64,000 nucleotides of DNA from Henckelia pumila (Eukaryota > Streptophyta > Magnoliopsida > Lamiales > Gesneriaceae): contig NC_133123.1 in the NCBI RefSeq assembly GCF_033568475.1, forward strand, positions 59,837,522-59,901,521, in the 5' to 3' direction. Below are positions 45,490-57,154 of the stretch, in pieces. The position numbers and the translations under genes are program-made. Below the pieces are notes generated by a model. The model worked only from the letters and a program-made list of their open reading frames with translations. It was not told the DNA's origin and ran no database searches. Positions within the stretch are counted from its first letter, which is position 1; each line of letters starts with the position of its first letter.

Positions 45490-47332
45490 TGAAAGAGTGG
45501 GTGCCCGATGAGCCAACTTGTGGCTAAGGGCTTTGATGACTCTTTTTATAAACAATCTTTTGTTTAATATAATTTACACTTTTATTAATGACAATGACTT
45601 TATCTTTCTTCATATTGTGATATTGTGATATACTATTGTTGTTTTGATAAAGACCTTGAATATACTATAGTGTATGTAAGATGTGGTAGAACATGGAGAT
45701 GTCTATCATGAAACACATCTTATATTCACTGTATATTCTAAACTGTTCCTAGTCGATTGAGCCGTCCGATAATAAGGATAAGGATCGCTTGAGTTTGAGA
45801 CTAGCATTTGCGATGCGGAGTACCACGTTTCATTGGTAAGGAACATAGAGATGTTCGAAGCATGCAAATGGATATTCATATGATGAATGATCGAACTACC
45901 CTATCCGAACTTTCCAAGTGGTTATCACTTATCGAGTGGATATAGTCCGCGGTTTTGGTTGTACACCATTAGTCCTTACTACTTGAAACATCATTGAGAC
46001 TCTATATGCTAGTACTGTGCTTTGCGTTTACCGACTCTATTGGGGTCATCAGGTGTCGGGATTGGGTACAGTTACAACACATATAGGAGTCGATGCTTTG
46101 TTGTCAAGGATTCACCACATACTTGCGAGTGTGGATATCCTATGCGATCTGAGGAGATATTAGTGTGACGAATCTCTGGCCAGAGTACATGATGTGGTTT
46201 AAGAAATGGTTTCTTAGTAACACATGCGATGTCACTATTTGATCTTCAAGATGTATTGCATAGTTATCGAATCTCGAACGACTCTCGATATACCAATGGT
46301 TGTTGATTCGATCGGGATATATGGATGAAGGGACCGTACTGTACGCTAACCAAAATCTATTGATTCTTGTAGGCACTATCAGTGATACCTAGGGAATCAT
46401 GGGGCGATGTTGCTAGGCGCTCTTACCATGATTCGATGGGCAAGTCGAAAATTGTTGTTCCGAGTCACAAGGAGTTGTGAGCCCACGGCTAGCTGTATCC
46501 CTGAACCATTGAGGGTCACACAGTGTAATGGATTTTTAATCCCCGTTGAGATAGTTAAATTTAAAGAGTTAAATTTAATGAACAAAGAAGTTGGACTTCT
46601 TATTTAAGAGTAGATGAGTAAGATTTCCTAAAATGACATAGGGATGTGCATTTTTGGAAATCACTGAATTCGGATTCAGAAAAATTTATCTTGACTTTAA
46701 AAGGTGCAGAAATGGTTTCTGTGCACATTGGTGAAATCGGTTTATCAATCGGAGTCACGATGAATTTTATATTAATTTCTGAACATGCGGGCTTTGCTTG
46801 TCGGGCTTGAACTTATGACTAATGGGCCCTAAGCTGTTAGTGGCCTACATTATAAATAATTTATTGCAGTACAGAAATTACATACAACAGGTCACAAAAT
46901 ATTTTTAAAACCCTAGCTGCGTTTTTAATAAGTGGCCGCCCCCTCCCTCCCTCTGCTCGAAAAATCCAGCCTGTGAATTTTGAATTACAGTCTTGTTTAA
47001 CGGATCAAATTCGTTAATTCTCTTCGTAGAAACTTCTGATAGATTTTCTAGTGCAATCTATCAGAGGGATTAATTATCCGTTCGTGGACCTGATTGAAGA
47101 ACAGTTCGTCCATCAGTTCCAGGGATATACAACAAGAGCAGAGCAATCTGTTGGTGTCCAAAATCTCGATTCGAGATTAAAGGTAAAAATTTATAATTGT
47201 TATTTAATTTTTACACACACAATTTAATCGTAAGGTTTTGATACCCACTATGGAATCGTTCCATATAAAATTTTAAACTTTCGCTGCACCGGGTATCAAT
47301 CCTGATTGATCTGATCGCCGCGTTATCCAACA
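45490..47332 (+). repeat. Solo copia LTR (copy D), TSD GGAAC
   Basis: This is 1843 bp, TGAAAGAG...CCAACA, in plus orientation, flanked by GGAAC at 45485-45489 and 47333-47337. A TATA box (TATAAATA) is at 46851-46858. It sits inside the minisatellite, whose unit supplies the GGAAC target. Short ORFs are not genes. Confidence 0.95.
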
Positions 47333-48056
47333 GGAACCTCCTGGGCTTTATAGAGTGTCAAGGGTTAGAATTCCTTGGGATTTGTAAGTGCCGGGGCATT
47401 GAATCTCCCGGCCTTTAGTAGGTGCCGGGGCATGGAACCTCCCGGGCTTTAGTAAGTGCCGGGACATGGAACCTCCCGGGCTTTATAGAGTGCCAAGGGT
47501 TAGAATCCCTTGGGCTTTGCAAGTGCCGGGGCATGGAATCTCTTGGGCTTTATACGTGCCGGGGCATGGAATCTCCCGGGCTTGGTAGGTGCCAAGGTTT
47601 AAAATGCCTTGGGTTTTAGTAAGTGTCGGGGCATGGAACCTCCCGGGCTTTATAGAGTGCCAGGGGTTAAAATACCTTGGGCTTTGTAAGTGTCGGGGCA
47701 TGGAATCTCCTGGTCTTTAGTTTGTGCCGGGGCATGGAACCTCCCGGGCTTTATAGACTGCCAAAGGTTAGAATCCCTTGGGCTTTGAAAGTGCCGGGGC
47801 ATGGAATCTCCCGAGCTTTATAGGTGTCGGGGCAGTGAATCTCCCGGGCTTTATAGGTGCCAAGGCATGGAATCTCCCGGGCTTTAGTAAGTGCTAGGGC
47901 ATGGAACTTCCCGGGCTTTAGTAGGTGTCGGGGCATGGAACCTCCCGGACTTTATAAATTCCAAAGCTTATAAATGCCTTGGGCTTTGGAAGGCCGGGGC
48001 ATGGAATCTCCCGGGCTTAGTGGGTGCCGGGGCCTGGAACCTCCTAGACTTTATAA
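47333..48056. repeat. Minisatellite, right block
   Basis: This has the same units as 44797-45489. The two blocks form one array of about 1.4 kb before the copia insertion. It stops about 55 bp beyond the pol stop codon. Confidence 0.92.
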
Positions 48057-48111
48057 AAAATATTAGTTTTCAGGAATAATTATTTTCATTAATAAACACC
48101 GATTACAACAT

Positions 48112-49565
48112 TTAAGCAAAATATTTCTTCAGATGTACTGCATTCCAAGGTCGCTTGAGCATCCGTCCATGATTATCCTCTAAGTACCAAGTATTGATAC
48201 CCACTTTTCTGATGAGCTTGTAAGGTCCCTCCCAAAGAGCATCTAATTTCCCAACCTCCCCAGCTGGATTAACCTTCTTCAATATGAACACCCCTCTTAA
48301 AATTCTCGATGCCTGACCTTTCGATTGTAAGCTCTCATTACCCAGGCTCGATAGACCTCCATTCTCCGAGCTTCCATCTCCCTCAGTTCTTCTACTAAGT
48401 CCAATTCCTGCGCCCTGGCTCCTTCCTCTATCTCCTTTTAGGACCTAATTTGGGCTGAGGGCTGTCCAATCTCCACTAGTATAATGGCCTCAGAACCATA
48501 TACCAGGCTAAAGGGTGACTCTTGGGTGGCGGTATGAGGTGTAGTGCGATAAGCCCACAGTACACTCGGGATTTCTTCTACCCAGTCTCTCCCCATTCCA
48601 CGTAACCGAGCATGCAAAGATCGAACAATAGTACGATTGGTTACCTCAGTTTGACCATTACTTTGAGGGTAGGCCATCGAAGTAAAGGCCTTCTTAATGC
48701 CCATCTCTGCACACCAATCTGCCAACTTCTGCCCCTGAAACTGTCTGCCATTATCCGAGACCAACTTTCTCGGGAGCCCAAACCGGCATACTATATTTTT
48801 CCACAGAAACTTCATCACCTCTCCTTCTGTTATTTTTTCCAGAGGTTTCGCCTCCACCCATTTGGAAAAATAATCCACAGCTACCAGCAAAAATTTCTTC
48901 TGAGCCCGGGCTTGTGGGAAAGGTCCCACTATGTCAAGACCCCATTGATCAAAGGGGCACGAGGCCCATACCGGCTTAAGATTGCTTGCTGGGCTGTGTT
49001 ATGCATTGCCAAACCTTTGACATCCTTCACAAGACCGGAAAATTTTTTATGAATCGGCCTGTAGAGTAGGCCACCAATATCCTGCCAATAGTACCCTTCC
49101 TGCCAGACTCATAGACCCTCCATAATTCCCACAACATCCTTCATGTACTTCCCTTAGGACATACTCTGTTTCTTCCTCCATCAGGCACCTAAGAAAATGG
49201 CCCTGATAAGAACGCCGATACAACATGCTACCGAGAAGGGCAAATCGGGGTGCCTGTATCCATATTACCCGAGCTCGCCCCTTCGTATGCCGGAAGATCC
49301 CCGGTTGAGAGATATGTCACCATTGGGGCCATCCATGTGTCTTCTCGGGGGACTGGATCCAGGGTTTCTATGGTAGCCACAAACTCCCTTTGCATAAGAG
49401 ACTCTTTATCATCATCGTTCCCAAGGGTTACTACCTTCTTTACCAGGGCATCTGCTTCAACATTTTCCTTCCAAGGTATCTGCTATATGCTATACTTGAA
49501 ACCTGCCTCGAGCTCCTTAATTACCACCAAGTATTTCATCAACTTTTATTCTCGGGTAAAGAAGG
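48112..49565 (-). pseudogene. Tat-like pol: RNaseH end and integrase
   Basis: Minus strand from 49565: the RNaseH end ('VEADALVKK' near 49450) with nearby stops, an integrase zinc-finger region with stops, then an open 163-codon stretch (48929-48438). That stretch holds the integrase core: D in 'VAVDYFSKWVEAK', D in 'VSDNGRQFQG' and E in 'NGQTEVTNR'. The C-terminal part, 'LDALWEGPYKLI...' and 'LKKYFA', ends at TAA 48112-48114. The motifs are those of Tat-lineage rather than Tekay elements. It is cut at 49565/49566 by gypsy-4. Confidence 0.85.
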
Positions 49566-50688
49566 TGTAGTGACCCTGCATTAAATCACCTACTAACTGG
49601 AAACTAATAGCATGCATTAAACTTAATAAAGCAAAAATGCTTAACAGAGTAAAACGTGCGGAAACATAATCCATAATTTACATATCAGATTAGTAAAACA
49701 TATCCAGGCTTAATACTGTAGTTATACAACCATATCGAAAATCTTAAAATAAACTGTATAAAACATTTATACAACTAAACAAATCCTGCTGTATAAAATC
49801 CCATGAAACTCCGGCTCCCTAGTCCTGCCTCAAGCTACCAGCTCCGTCCATCCTGCAACCTGCCCCGTGGAATAGAGTGTCCAAGATAACGACTAGGATG
49901 TGAGGACCCAGCATGCAACAGCATGCAACATGATGACTGGTAAAGGGTCATCTGAAAAGTCAAGCTTATTACCAGTGCCACATGAGTGCTGCCACCGCAC
50001 GGATCAACCTCTGGGTGCTACCACACTCATCTAGTACACTAGAGTAGTCAGACATACATGTCCTTGCCATCGCGGTACTCTCAGTGACAGACTATCGAGT
50101 ATAGAGCTGAGCTGCTCTATAATCAGATATATCAAGGTATAGGCTCAACGTGTATGTGCACATGATATATGAGTATAGAAAGCGGTAAAACATACATCAT
50201 GCCACATAATAATGCCAAATAAATGCAACATATAAACATGTATACTCGCTGGAAATCTAAGTCAATGTGTATGTACCTCTAGGGTAGTTCAAGTCTAGTA
50301 GGATCCTAGGTTTCAAGCCTATATTCAAAAGTTCATCGTATCACTACACAAGTTCTATAAGCCTTAACTAAGCTAATAAGTACTCCCAAAACTTAAATAG
50401 ATTCTCGGACCATACCTTCGTCCGTAGTAAGCCCTTTGGAGTTACTAGTTCCGGATGACTATAACCACACCTTGGTTATTCCAAAACCTCTATTATACCC
50501 GATAGGGCCCTCAAGTGTATAACTCACACTATATAACTAAAGAATAAGGAAACTCAAAAAGCGATATGAAAATCTGAATCAGAAATCATCTATTTATAGG
50601 CAAAGTTTTGGAACCGAACGTTGCGTCCGTTCCTGGTTCGTTGCGTTCGTGCATGTTTGACACTTGTCAAAACTCGTAGCTTAGTCAT
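49566..50688 (-). repeat. Gypsy-4 3' LTR, larger part
   Basis: The plus strand starts TGTAGTGACCC. Minus-strand TATA box CTATAAATAGA lies near 50598-50588, directly downstream of CGTTGCGTCCGTTC-type repeats (50616-50655). About 1123 bp. The remaining 152 bp are at 59077-59228. The partial LTR shares its general plan with the gypsy-2 LTR. Confidence 0.85.
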
Positions 50689-52718
50689 TGATAAGTACAT
50701 TTTATATGCATATTGTTGTGTTGTTTTTATATTTATTTTGCATTTATTTGTATTATTTTATAGCGTATTTCGTGTCGTTTCATGCATATTTTTTCACCAC
50801 ATTCTCTTGTTTTTATTTATAGGAGATAGACGAAAATATATTATTTTTGGTGAAATAAAGAAGTGGCGCCGAATAAGAAACTAAGAGCTGTGCTTCTACA
50901 CTACAAATCTGCTGCATTTGGAAGCAATGCGCAGCTACACCATTTGCACAACAAGAGTGCATCCAAGCAAGGAGATGACTGCTGCTGAGTTTGGAAGCCT
51001 TGAAGAAAGAACTTATGCATCGTTATGCTTGAGAGATGCTGCATGAAAAGAATGAGAAACCAAGCTGCTGCACGGTGAAGAAACAACAAGAACAGGTGCT
51101 GCACGATGAAGAATGGAAGAGCTGAAGCTACTATGTGCAATGAATCAACAGCCGCGCATGAAGCTTCAGAACAAAGAAGAAGAGTTCAAAGCGGCATGGA
51201 TTCGAAGAAGAAAAACAGAAACATAAACTTCGAGATGCAAGATTGAACAGCTGCAAGAACTAAAACGAAGATCGATTCGAGTTGCTTCGGAGTGGCATCG
51301 ATTTAAAGGATAAAGAAGAACATGCCATGGCTGCTGCGGAATGAAGAAGGCTTGCGCAAGCTTCAAATAAAATTCCAGAAGTTTGATGAAGAAGTTCGAA
51401 GTGGAATCGAGCACGATGAAGCACATGGAACACGAGCTATGGAAAGAATTGCTGCTACAGATGCAGAAAATTGAAGAAGAGAAGCCATGGCCATCGCGCA
51501 GCAATTAACAAGAAGAAGAATAAATTTACAGCAGCATGGAGAACTGATTCAAGAACACGGGAATGCGCGAGGAATGATGAAGAGTGCGCGCAAGAGGCTC
51601 GAGATGATGGATGCTCTGTTTCTTATTACTGCGCACGAGCAAGAAGGAGATGGGGCGTGCACGCAAGCAATGGAAATTTGGCCACTGATCTTTAAAGCTG
51701 GGCGCATGCGTGAAGGGAGATGGGCTTGCGCGCAAGTTTTTTTTTAAGAATTCAAGTCCGAGAATTAATTCCGAGAATTCCTTGTGTCTCGAGAATTCCT
51801 TCTTGCGTGGGAATTTAATTAAGTTTAGGGAATAAAAAATTACTATATATAGGAGTCTTTAATTACTTGAGAGGGTTGGAAAAGTTCCGAATTTTCAGAG
51901 GAGATTTCCAGACGCAGAGAGGTGGCTACGGCTACGGCTACGGCATCCGGATAATTTTTTCTCTTTTCTTCTTTTTCTTTTTATTTATAGTTTTAATTAT
52001 TGAGTAGATTCTTTTCAACCAAGATGGCGTGATTGGGCCGGACAATTTATGTAAAAAACAAGTTTGTTTATTTGAGATTTTCAGAATTGATTCTAGTTTA
52101 TTGATTATCGAATTTATATTTGTCTTGTGAATTTCCTGATCAATTATTTACTTGCATGTTAATCGATTCCAAGTCGACAGAGGAGGTTTCGATTTTGATC
52201 ACTTCGATAATTATCATATTGTAAAACCAACTAGAAATTGAATTCGGTTTCAGTGTGCGGTTTGGGTGTAAACTGAATTTTAACAAATATTTAATGCATT
52301 CAAATTTGATTAGAATTATGAAAGATTAATCCGTCAATATTTGAATAGTTTTGATTGTTCTAGAAATAGTCCTTTGAACAAATTAGGAGAATTTCCGTGA
52401 ATTAAAATTAAATCTGATGTCTTGAATCTACTGCTTGTTACATAATTTTTCTCGTACCTGCGTATGTCTTGGTTGTCTCTTTTATTTAAATTTATATTTA
52501 TTTTATTTTATTTTATTTTTTGTTTTAGTAATTAAATTCTTATTTTTATTTAATTTAAAATCCTTTTTATGATTTTGTCTAGATTAAGTAAAATTATTGA
52601 ATCTTGAGAATTGACACAGTCCCTGTGGGATCGATACTTGGACTCTTTGTCCACTTTACTATTACTTGACCTGGTGCGCTTGCCAGTAGATATTTATCAC
52701 ACCGATTAAGCCGGTCTA
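50689..52718 (+). repeat. Athila-like 5' LTR, ~2030 bp
   Basis: It starts TGATAAGTAC. It ends ...CCGGTCTA where the 3' LTR has CCGGTCA. It is longer than the 3' copy because of about 110 bp at 51910-52020 (GGCTACGGCTACGG repeats and a CT-rich tract) absent there. TATA-like TATATATAGG is near 51843. GC-rich GCGC-containing inverted motifs lie at about 51560-51735. ORFs inside are not genes. Confidence 0.9.
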
Positions 52719-52723
52719 GTTTT

Positions 52724-52741
52724 TGGCGCCGTTGCCGGGGA
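52724..52741 (+). promoter_or_regulatory. PBS, tRNA-Asp type
   Basis: TGGCGCCGTTGCCGGGGA is the primer-binding site complementary to the 3' end of plant tRNA-Asp that is typical of Athila-type elements. It lies six bases after the LTR. Confidence 0.88.
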
Positions 52742-52849
52742 CTGTTTAGTTAATATTAGGATAGATTATTTGCTTGAGACTAGACATTTTTTTTCCTGCA
52801 TTTGTTTAATTTTTAATTTTATTGTTTCTTACTTGTGAGGTACTTGGAG

Positions 52850-53388
52850 ATGATCCATAGACAGGTGTTCACAAGATTTGGCCAACAATACTTGGAGCCA
52901 TTCTATGTTGCTTGGGGGAGATTCAATGATTTGGCGAACAGATTTCAATGCCATCAATTTTCGACTTACACCCTCACTAAAATATTTTATGGTGGTTTGG
53001 ATGAGATTACAAGAAGTTGGGTGGATTATGGAGCTTTGGCCACTGGCAGTCAATTTTTTAGAAGAGATGAAGACAGTGCGATGCACTTGTTAAATGATAT
53101 GGCAGATTTCGACTACCACTGGCATTGTGATCCTTCACTGCAGGATTGGAGTCACAAATATCCTTCAGATATCAACTCCCAAAATTTTGCGAACCAACCA
53201 CCTGAGCATCAAGAAGAGTGTATAGAGCGTTCTGAAGATTATGTGGCTCAGTTGGAGAATCTTTGGCGGCAACAGACAGAGACAAATCAATTATTAGAAA
53301 GCCGTATCAAGTCTTGGAATCTTTTGGATGAACAGATTGCGCTTCTTAGAGAACCAATTTTTGAGATCTGCCAAGAGAGTAAAGTAAC
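52850..53388 (+). pseudogene. Gag-like frame of the Athila-like element, part 1
   Basis: This is an open frame of about 180 codons. Its first ATG is at 52850, and a gag N-terminus of usual length is missing because the PBS is only ~110 bp away. 'FYVAWGRFNDLANRF' and 'FYGGLDEITRSWVDYGALATG' match the C-terminal half of Retrotrans_gag. An E/Q-rich coiled-coil-like stretch follows. At 53388 the solo LTR interrupts and the same frame resumes at 55500. No zinc knuckle is visible. It is probably not functional. Confidence 0.75.
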
Positions 53389-55496
53389 TGTAACGCCCCG
53401 TTTTTTTTATCTTAAATGAGTTTATTTGAGTTAATCGGAGATTGCAGAGTTCGCGAGCCGACTTTATTTTGATCAGGGTTCTTTTTGCAAATTTTGGAAA
53501 TTTCAGGGACTAAAACGCAAATATTGGATTTTTATATTATCTACTCATTTGTTTGACTTTGAAAGCACTCCTCCTCCTCCTCACAACCGAGCTCCACCAT
53601 TGAAGACGCCTCCAACACTTTCCAAGCTTTGTGATTTTGATTTCCGGTCGATCCAGCCGTTGGAAATTATTTCTGAAGGCAGATTATCGATCACAGCAAA
53701 GAGAGCTCTGTTATATTGTAAGTTCTTCTACGATCGGACGCATTCTAGTTTTTGGATGTTGTTAGAATCGAGTTAGATTCGAGTATGTTGTTCTCTACAG
53801 AGTTCTGATCGTTTATTATCTGTCAGTTTTGAAATAGAGCGAAGTTCGGAATTGTTATGATTTTTGGAAGTATTATTCGAAAATCTAGCTTTTGAGATTT
53901 GTTGGGTTTGTCTTGTTGTTGTTGTATTAGCTTTGAATCGAGTTGATATCGGTATTGAACTGCTGTCTGCGTTGCCGGTTTGTTCAGTTATAGCCGTTAT
54001 GCCGTCGGTTAGAGTTTTGGGACTTTCGAACCGTTTTGAGTTATGAACTTGGCTTGTAAGTTGGTCATGGTTATTGATCAATCATCTCTTGTATCTGAAC
54101 AGATTCGTTTGGAGTTTTCAAGCCCTGAGTTAGCAGCTGTTTGATCGTTTCAGAGTTTTGAACGAAGAACGGTATAGAGAAATTCTTTGCACTGTTACCT
54201 TGTTTTCATATAAATTGGTTAGACTTTGATACAATCTCTTTGTAGCGTATCCAGTCTTGGGAGCTACTGCATTGAAAGGTAAAAGCAGTCATCGTAGCGG
54301 GATAGCATACTCGGGACTGTGGTTCTCGAGTTTTCCCTTTTGAAATCTCATACTTGCATCTACACTTGTTCTAGCATGAGGAACTTGTGTATTGTTTGAT
54401 TGTATTGGTTTTGTTAAAAGGATTATGTTTTATGTTTCTGTTATGCATTCATCTTGAGCCAATCTTGTTTCAGTGGGCAGAACCATCTTTTTTGTTTAGA
54501 GGTTTGGGAACTATGATTGAGTGGCCCAGGTCGTAGTCGTTTCGTCTGGTGCTAGCATACTCATTATAGTTGCTCAAAGTCTAGAGGAGTGAGATACGTG
54601 GCACCACCTCGATTGGGAGAGTCGGTGAGTTGTTACGTGATCTTATCCTGGGGATCCCAAAGGCACAGCAGCAATCCCTCGTTATCAGATTTGATATCCC
54701 TGTTTCAAGACATGCATTTCATTACGATGTTATTGATTTTGTTATTGTATTGAAAGCATGTTTGTTACTTGTATTACTTGTTATGTTGCTTTTACTGGGA
54801 ATGTCGTTCTCACCGGTTATCCGGCTGTTGCTTTGTTTGTATGTGTACTTGGCAACAAGTGGGGCAGGAACAAGTCAGAAGAGGCATGGTTATCTTCGAG
54901 GGCAAGTAGTAGAAGTGAGACTCGGTTTAGAAGTCGAATTAGCATGTTTATCTAGTATAAGATTGAAGCATGTTAGAACTCGAACTTGATATGTTTTGTT
55001 ATTCGAATTAGTTTGTATTCGGATTGTAATCTAAAATCGAAGTATGTTGTTGTTGTATCGATTTAGACTTCTGGTTGTTTTTATGCCTTCTGAAAGCATG
55101 ACTTGTTATGGCATGTTTCCCTACACTCTGTTATTGCATATGTATTTGAAGGCATGTCGGACCAAGCGCGGAATCCTTTCTTTTTTTTCTGCAGCCTGAG
55201 CTTTTCTGCCCAGGCCTTCCGCGCACGGGCGAGGCGTTCCTCGCGCGCGCGCGAGGCCTCCGTTGGGCCTCTGAATGGTTTGCCCGCGCACGCGCGAGCT
55301 TGGTACCTCGCGCGGGCGCGAGCCTTTGGTTGGTCTCGGATGTTGAAGCCCGCGCACGCGCGAGCTTGGTTCCTCGCGCGGGCGCGCGGCGTTTAAAAAA
55401 AAAAAAAAAAAACTTTTGAATTGTTTTACTTTTGGATTCTTGTTCGCTTACTTGTTGTTTAATCCGAGATTAGTGGTTTAGAATCGAGGTCTCACA
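53389..55496 (+). repeat. Solo LTR of the gypsy-1 type, imperfect TSD
   Basis: This is 2108 bp, TGTAACGCCCCG...CGAGGTCTCACA, with the same ends as the gypsy-1 LTR (13089-15012). The flanks GTAAC (53384-53388) and TTAAG (55497-55501) each differ by one base from a shared GTAAG, so the insertion looks old. In the hairpin position (55215-55392) it has CGCGCACGCGCGAG / CTCGCGCGGGCGCG inverted pairs instead of the CGATCG type, followed by an A-run at 55395-55412. Confidence 0.88.
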
Positions 55497-55882
55497 TTAA
55501 GTGAGCCACAGCATGAAGAAATAATTTTTGAGGAATCTTCTTGTGAAGAAGAGCCAAGAGTGAACTTGGAGGATGAAGAAACATACAAGGCTACAGATTT
55601 GACCTCGTCAATGGTCGTTCCATGTACACCGTTAGAAGATTTTTTCTTGCCATTGACGCCACCTCCATAGTATTACATCCTCTTTGAGCTTCATCCTAGA
55701 ATCGGAGTCTCCTTCCAAAAGAAAAATTTCTTGAAGAGTATTGTTGGACCGACGAGCTTACAAAGTCAATATCCCGCCAAGCTTGAGGGCGAAGAAAATC
55801 AAAACCCATACGTAGAATCGTATGATTCTTACTATGGGTGGCAGCCGCTATTTGATGATGGCTTTTGCATAGTCGGGTTATA
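55497..55882 (+). pseudogene. Gag-like frame of the Athila-like element, part 2
   Basis: The frame continues with E-rich sequence ('EESSCEEEPRVNLEDEE') to a TAG at 55666-55668. Beyond it the same frame stays open with a plausible composition ('NPYVESYDSYYGWQPLFDDG') to TAG at about 55880, so the first stop is probably a mutation. It is followed by CTGGGAGGCAACCCAGTG (about 55897), a conserved palindromic motif seen downstream of gag in such elements as I recall them. Confidence 0.65.
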
Positions 55883-57154
55883 GACTATAATTTTAGCGCT
55901 GACTGGGAGGCAACCCAGTGTTTTTCTTTTTCTTTTTGATTTTTATTTTGATTTTTGGCTTTTATTTTTTATGTTTTGTTTTTATTTGATTTTGTTTTCT
56001 TTCCCATGCCAGTTGGTCGTGCCTGCCGATATATCTAGATGATGCTACTGTCTCAGCTGATACCGTCAAGAAGGAAAAGGATGAATCGAGAACCAAGGGA
56101 GTGTTATTTTTATTTTTGTTTTCATTTTGTTTTCGTTTGTTTTGCATTCTGTTCATTGTTCTGAAGCATTGAGAGCAATGCTTTGGATAATTATGGGGGG
56201 GGGGGGGGGGGGTAGACTAGTTCATTGCATATTTTTGGTTAAGTTTGTGTTGCATTTTGTCATGTTTCGTATTTGTTTGCATATAGTTTATTTTTGTTGA
56301 TTGTTTGCATAAGTAGGTTGAGTCATGGTAGCCTATGATGATGAAGTTTGTTGGAAAAATTGATTTTTTGAAAATTTTTTCTCTTGACTGGACATGAGAA
56401 ACTGCAGGTTGAACCGTGAATATTTTAAGCACGCATGTTAAACCAGTGGATTGTAGCGAAAGATTTGATGAAGTTTCTATCTGTTTGACCATGGCACGCC
56501 AATAGGTGGTTTGTGGATCTTGATTGTGCACTATGAATTTTGATGAGGCTCTAGTAAGACACTTATGATCTTGGGCGCACCTAGAAAAAAAAAATTTAAT
56601 ACAATTCCATCCGGGCCTTGAAAGGATTAAAAATCCTAAAAGATTAAATTTAAGGCTAAGCTTTCGGATTAAATGGGATTGATGCTCCATTCGGGCTATA
56701 TACGAGGGGATTAGAAAGAAAAAATAGAATGATTTTTCATATCCTATTCAGTTGTAGCTAATTTAGCGGGTAATTATTGGGGCAGTGCAATACCGGGTGC
56801 AAAATCCGGAGGTGTGTAATTCATAATCTCAAGGAAGGTGGGTTTGTCCAGAGGTCGTTGGAAGGAATGGACACTTGAAGAGTGAAACTTGCACTGATTT
56901 GTTATAGGTCGCTAAGCAGTCTTGAGATGAATTCGGTCTGAGTTATTTGAAAATGGAAAGACATTTCACACACACACGTTCACGTTAAACCGAAAGTGTA
57001 TTATGAAAAGTTGACAGCATGTCGGTGATTTTATTTTGGGATTGAACTTATCGGAGTCTATGCACATTCATGACTTTTCCTCACTTATGTTGTGTTTGCA
57101 TTTTGTTTTTGCATGTCTTGCTCGAGGGCGAGAAAGAGTTAAGCATGGGGGTGT
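55883..57154 (+). other. Athila-like 3' untranslated region and PPT
   Basis: No coding is seen. There is a palindromic GCATTGAGAGCAATGC at about 56166-56181, a (G)18 run at 56195-56212 and scattered AT-rich sequence. The PPT-like AAGCATGGGGGTGT (57141-57154) lies immediately before the 3' LTR. Confidence 0.7.

Larger units (their letters stand above)
20520..49565 (-). mobile_element. Tat/Retand-type Ty3/gypsy element, split by nested insertions
   Basis: Read on the minus strand: a decayed RNaseH-integrase (49565-48112), a minisatellite (48056-44797 minus the copia LTR inside it), an extra ORF in antisense, i.e. plus, orientation (44797-43482 and 23011-21945), and the 3' LTR (about 21508-20520). 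An extra ORF and tandem repeats between pol and the 3' LTR are known for Tat-lineage elements such as Grande and Retand. Gypsy-2 interrupts the antisense ORF at 23011/43482. A solo copia LTR interrupts the minisatellite at 45489/47333. Gypsy-4 cuts off the 5' part at 49566. RT, gag and the 5' LTR would be expected to the right of the window. Confidence 0.78.

Noticed and set aside
44880..48079. Several 60-80 codon ORFs with repeated 'GHGTSRALV' or 'MPRHL' peptides
   Set aside because: Translations of the minisatellite; peptide period follows the DNA unit.
50621..51747. Long overlapping ORFs in the Athila-like LTRs, repeated at 57036-58215
   Set aside because: Same ORFs occur in both LTRs in several frames on both strands; no domain, and position in LTR explains recurrence.
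5435..52741. TGGTATCAGAGC and TGGCGCCGTTGCC sequences as tRNA gene fragments
   Set aside because: Each sits beside an LTR end in the right direction, so these are primer-binding sites, not tRNA genes.
53549..54989. ORFs in the solo LTR at 53389-55496 as a host gene
   Set aside because: The whole interval is an LTR homologous to 13089-15012, where the same ORFs are not maintained.
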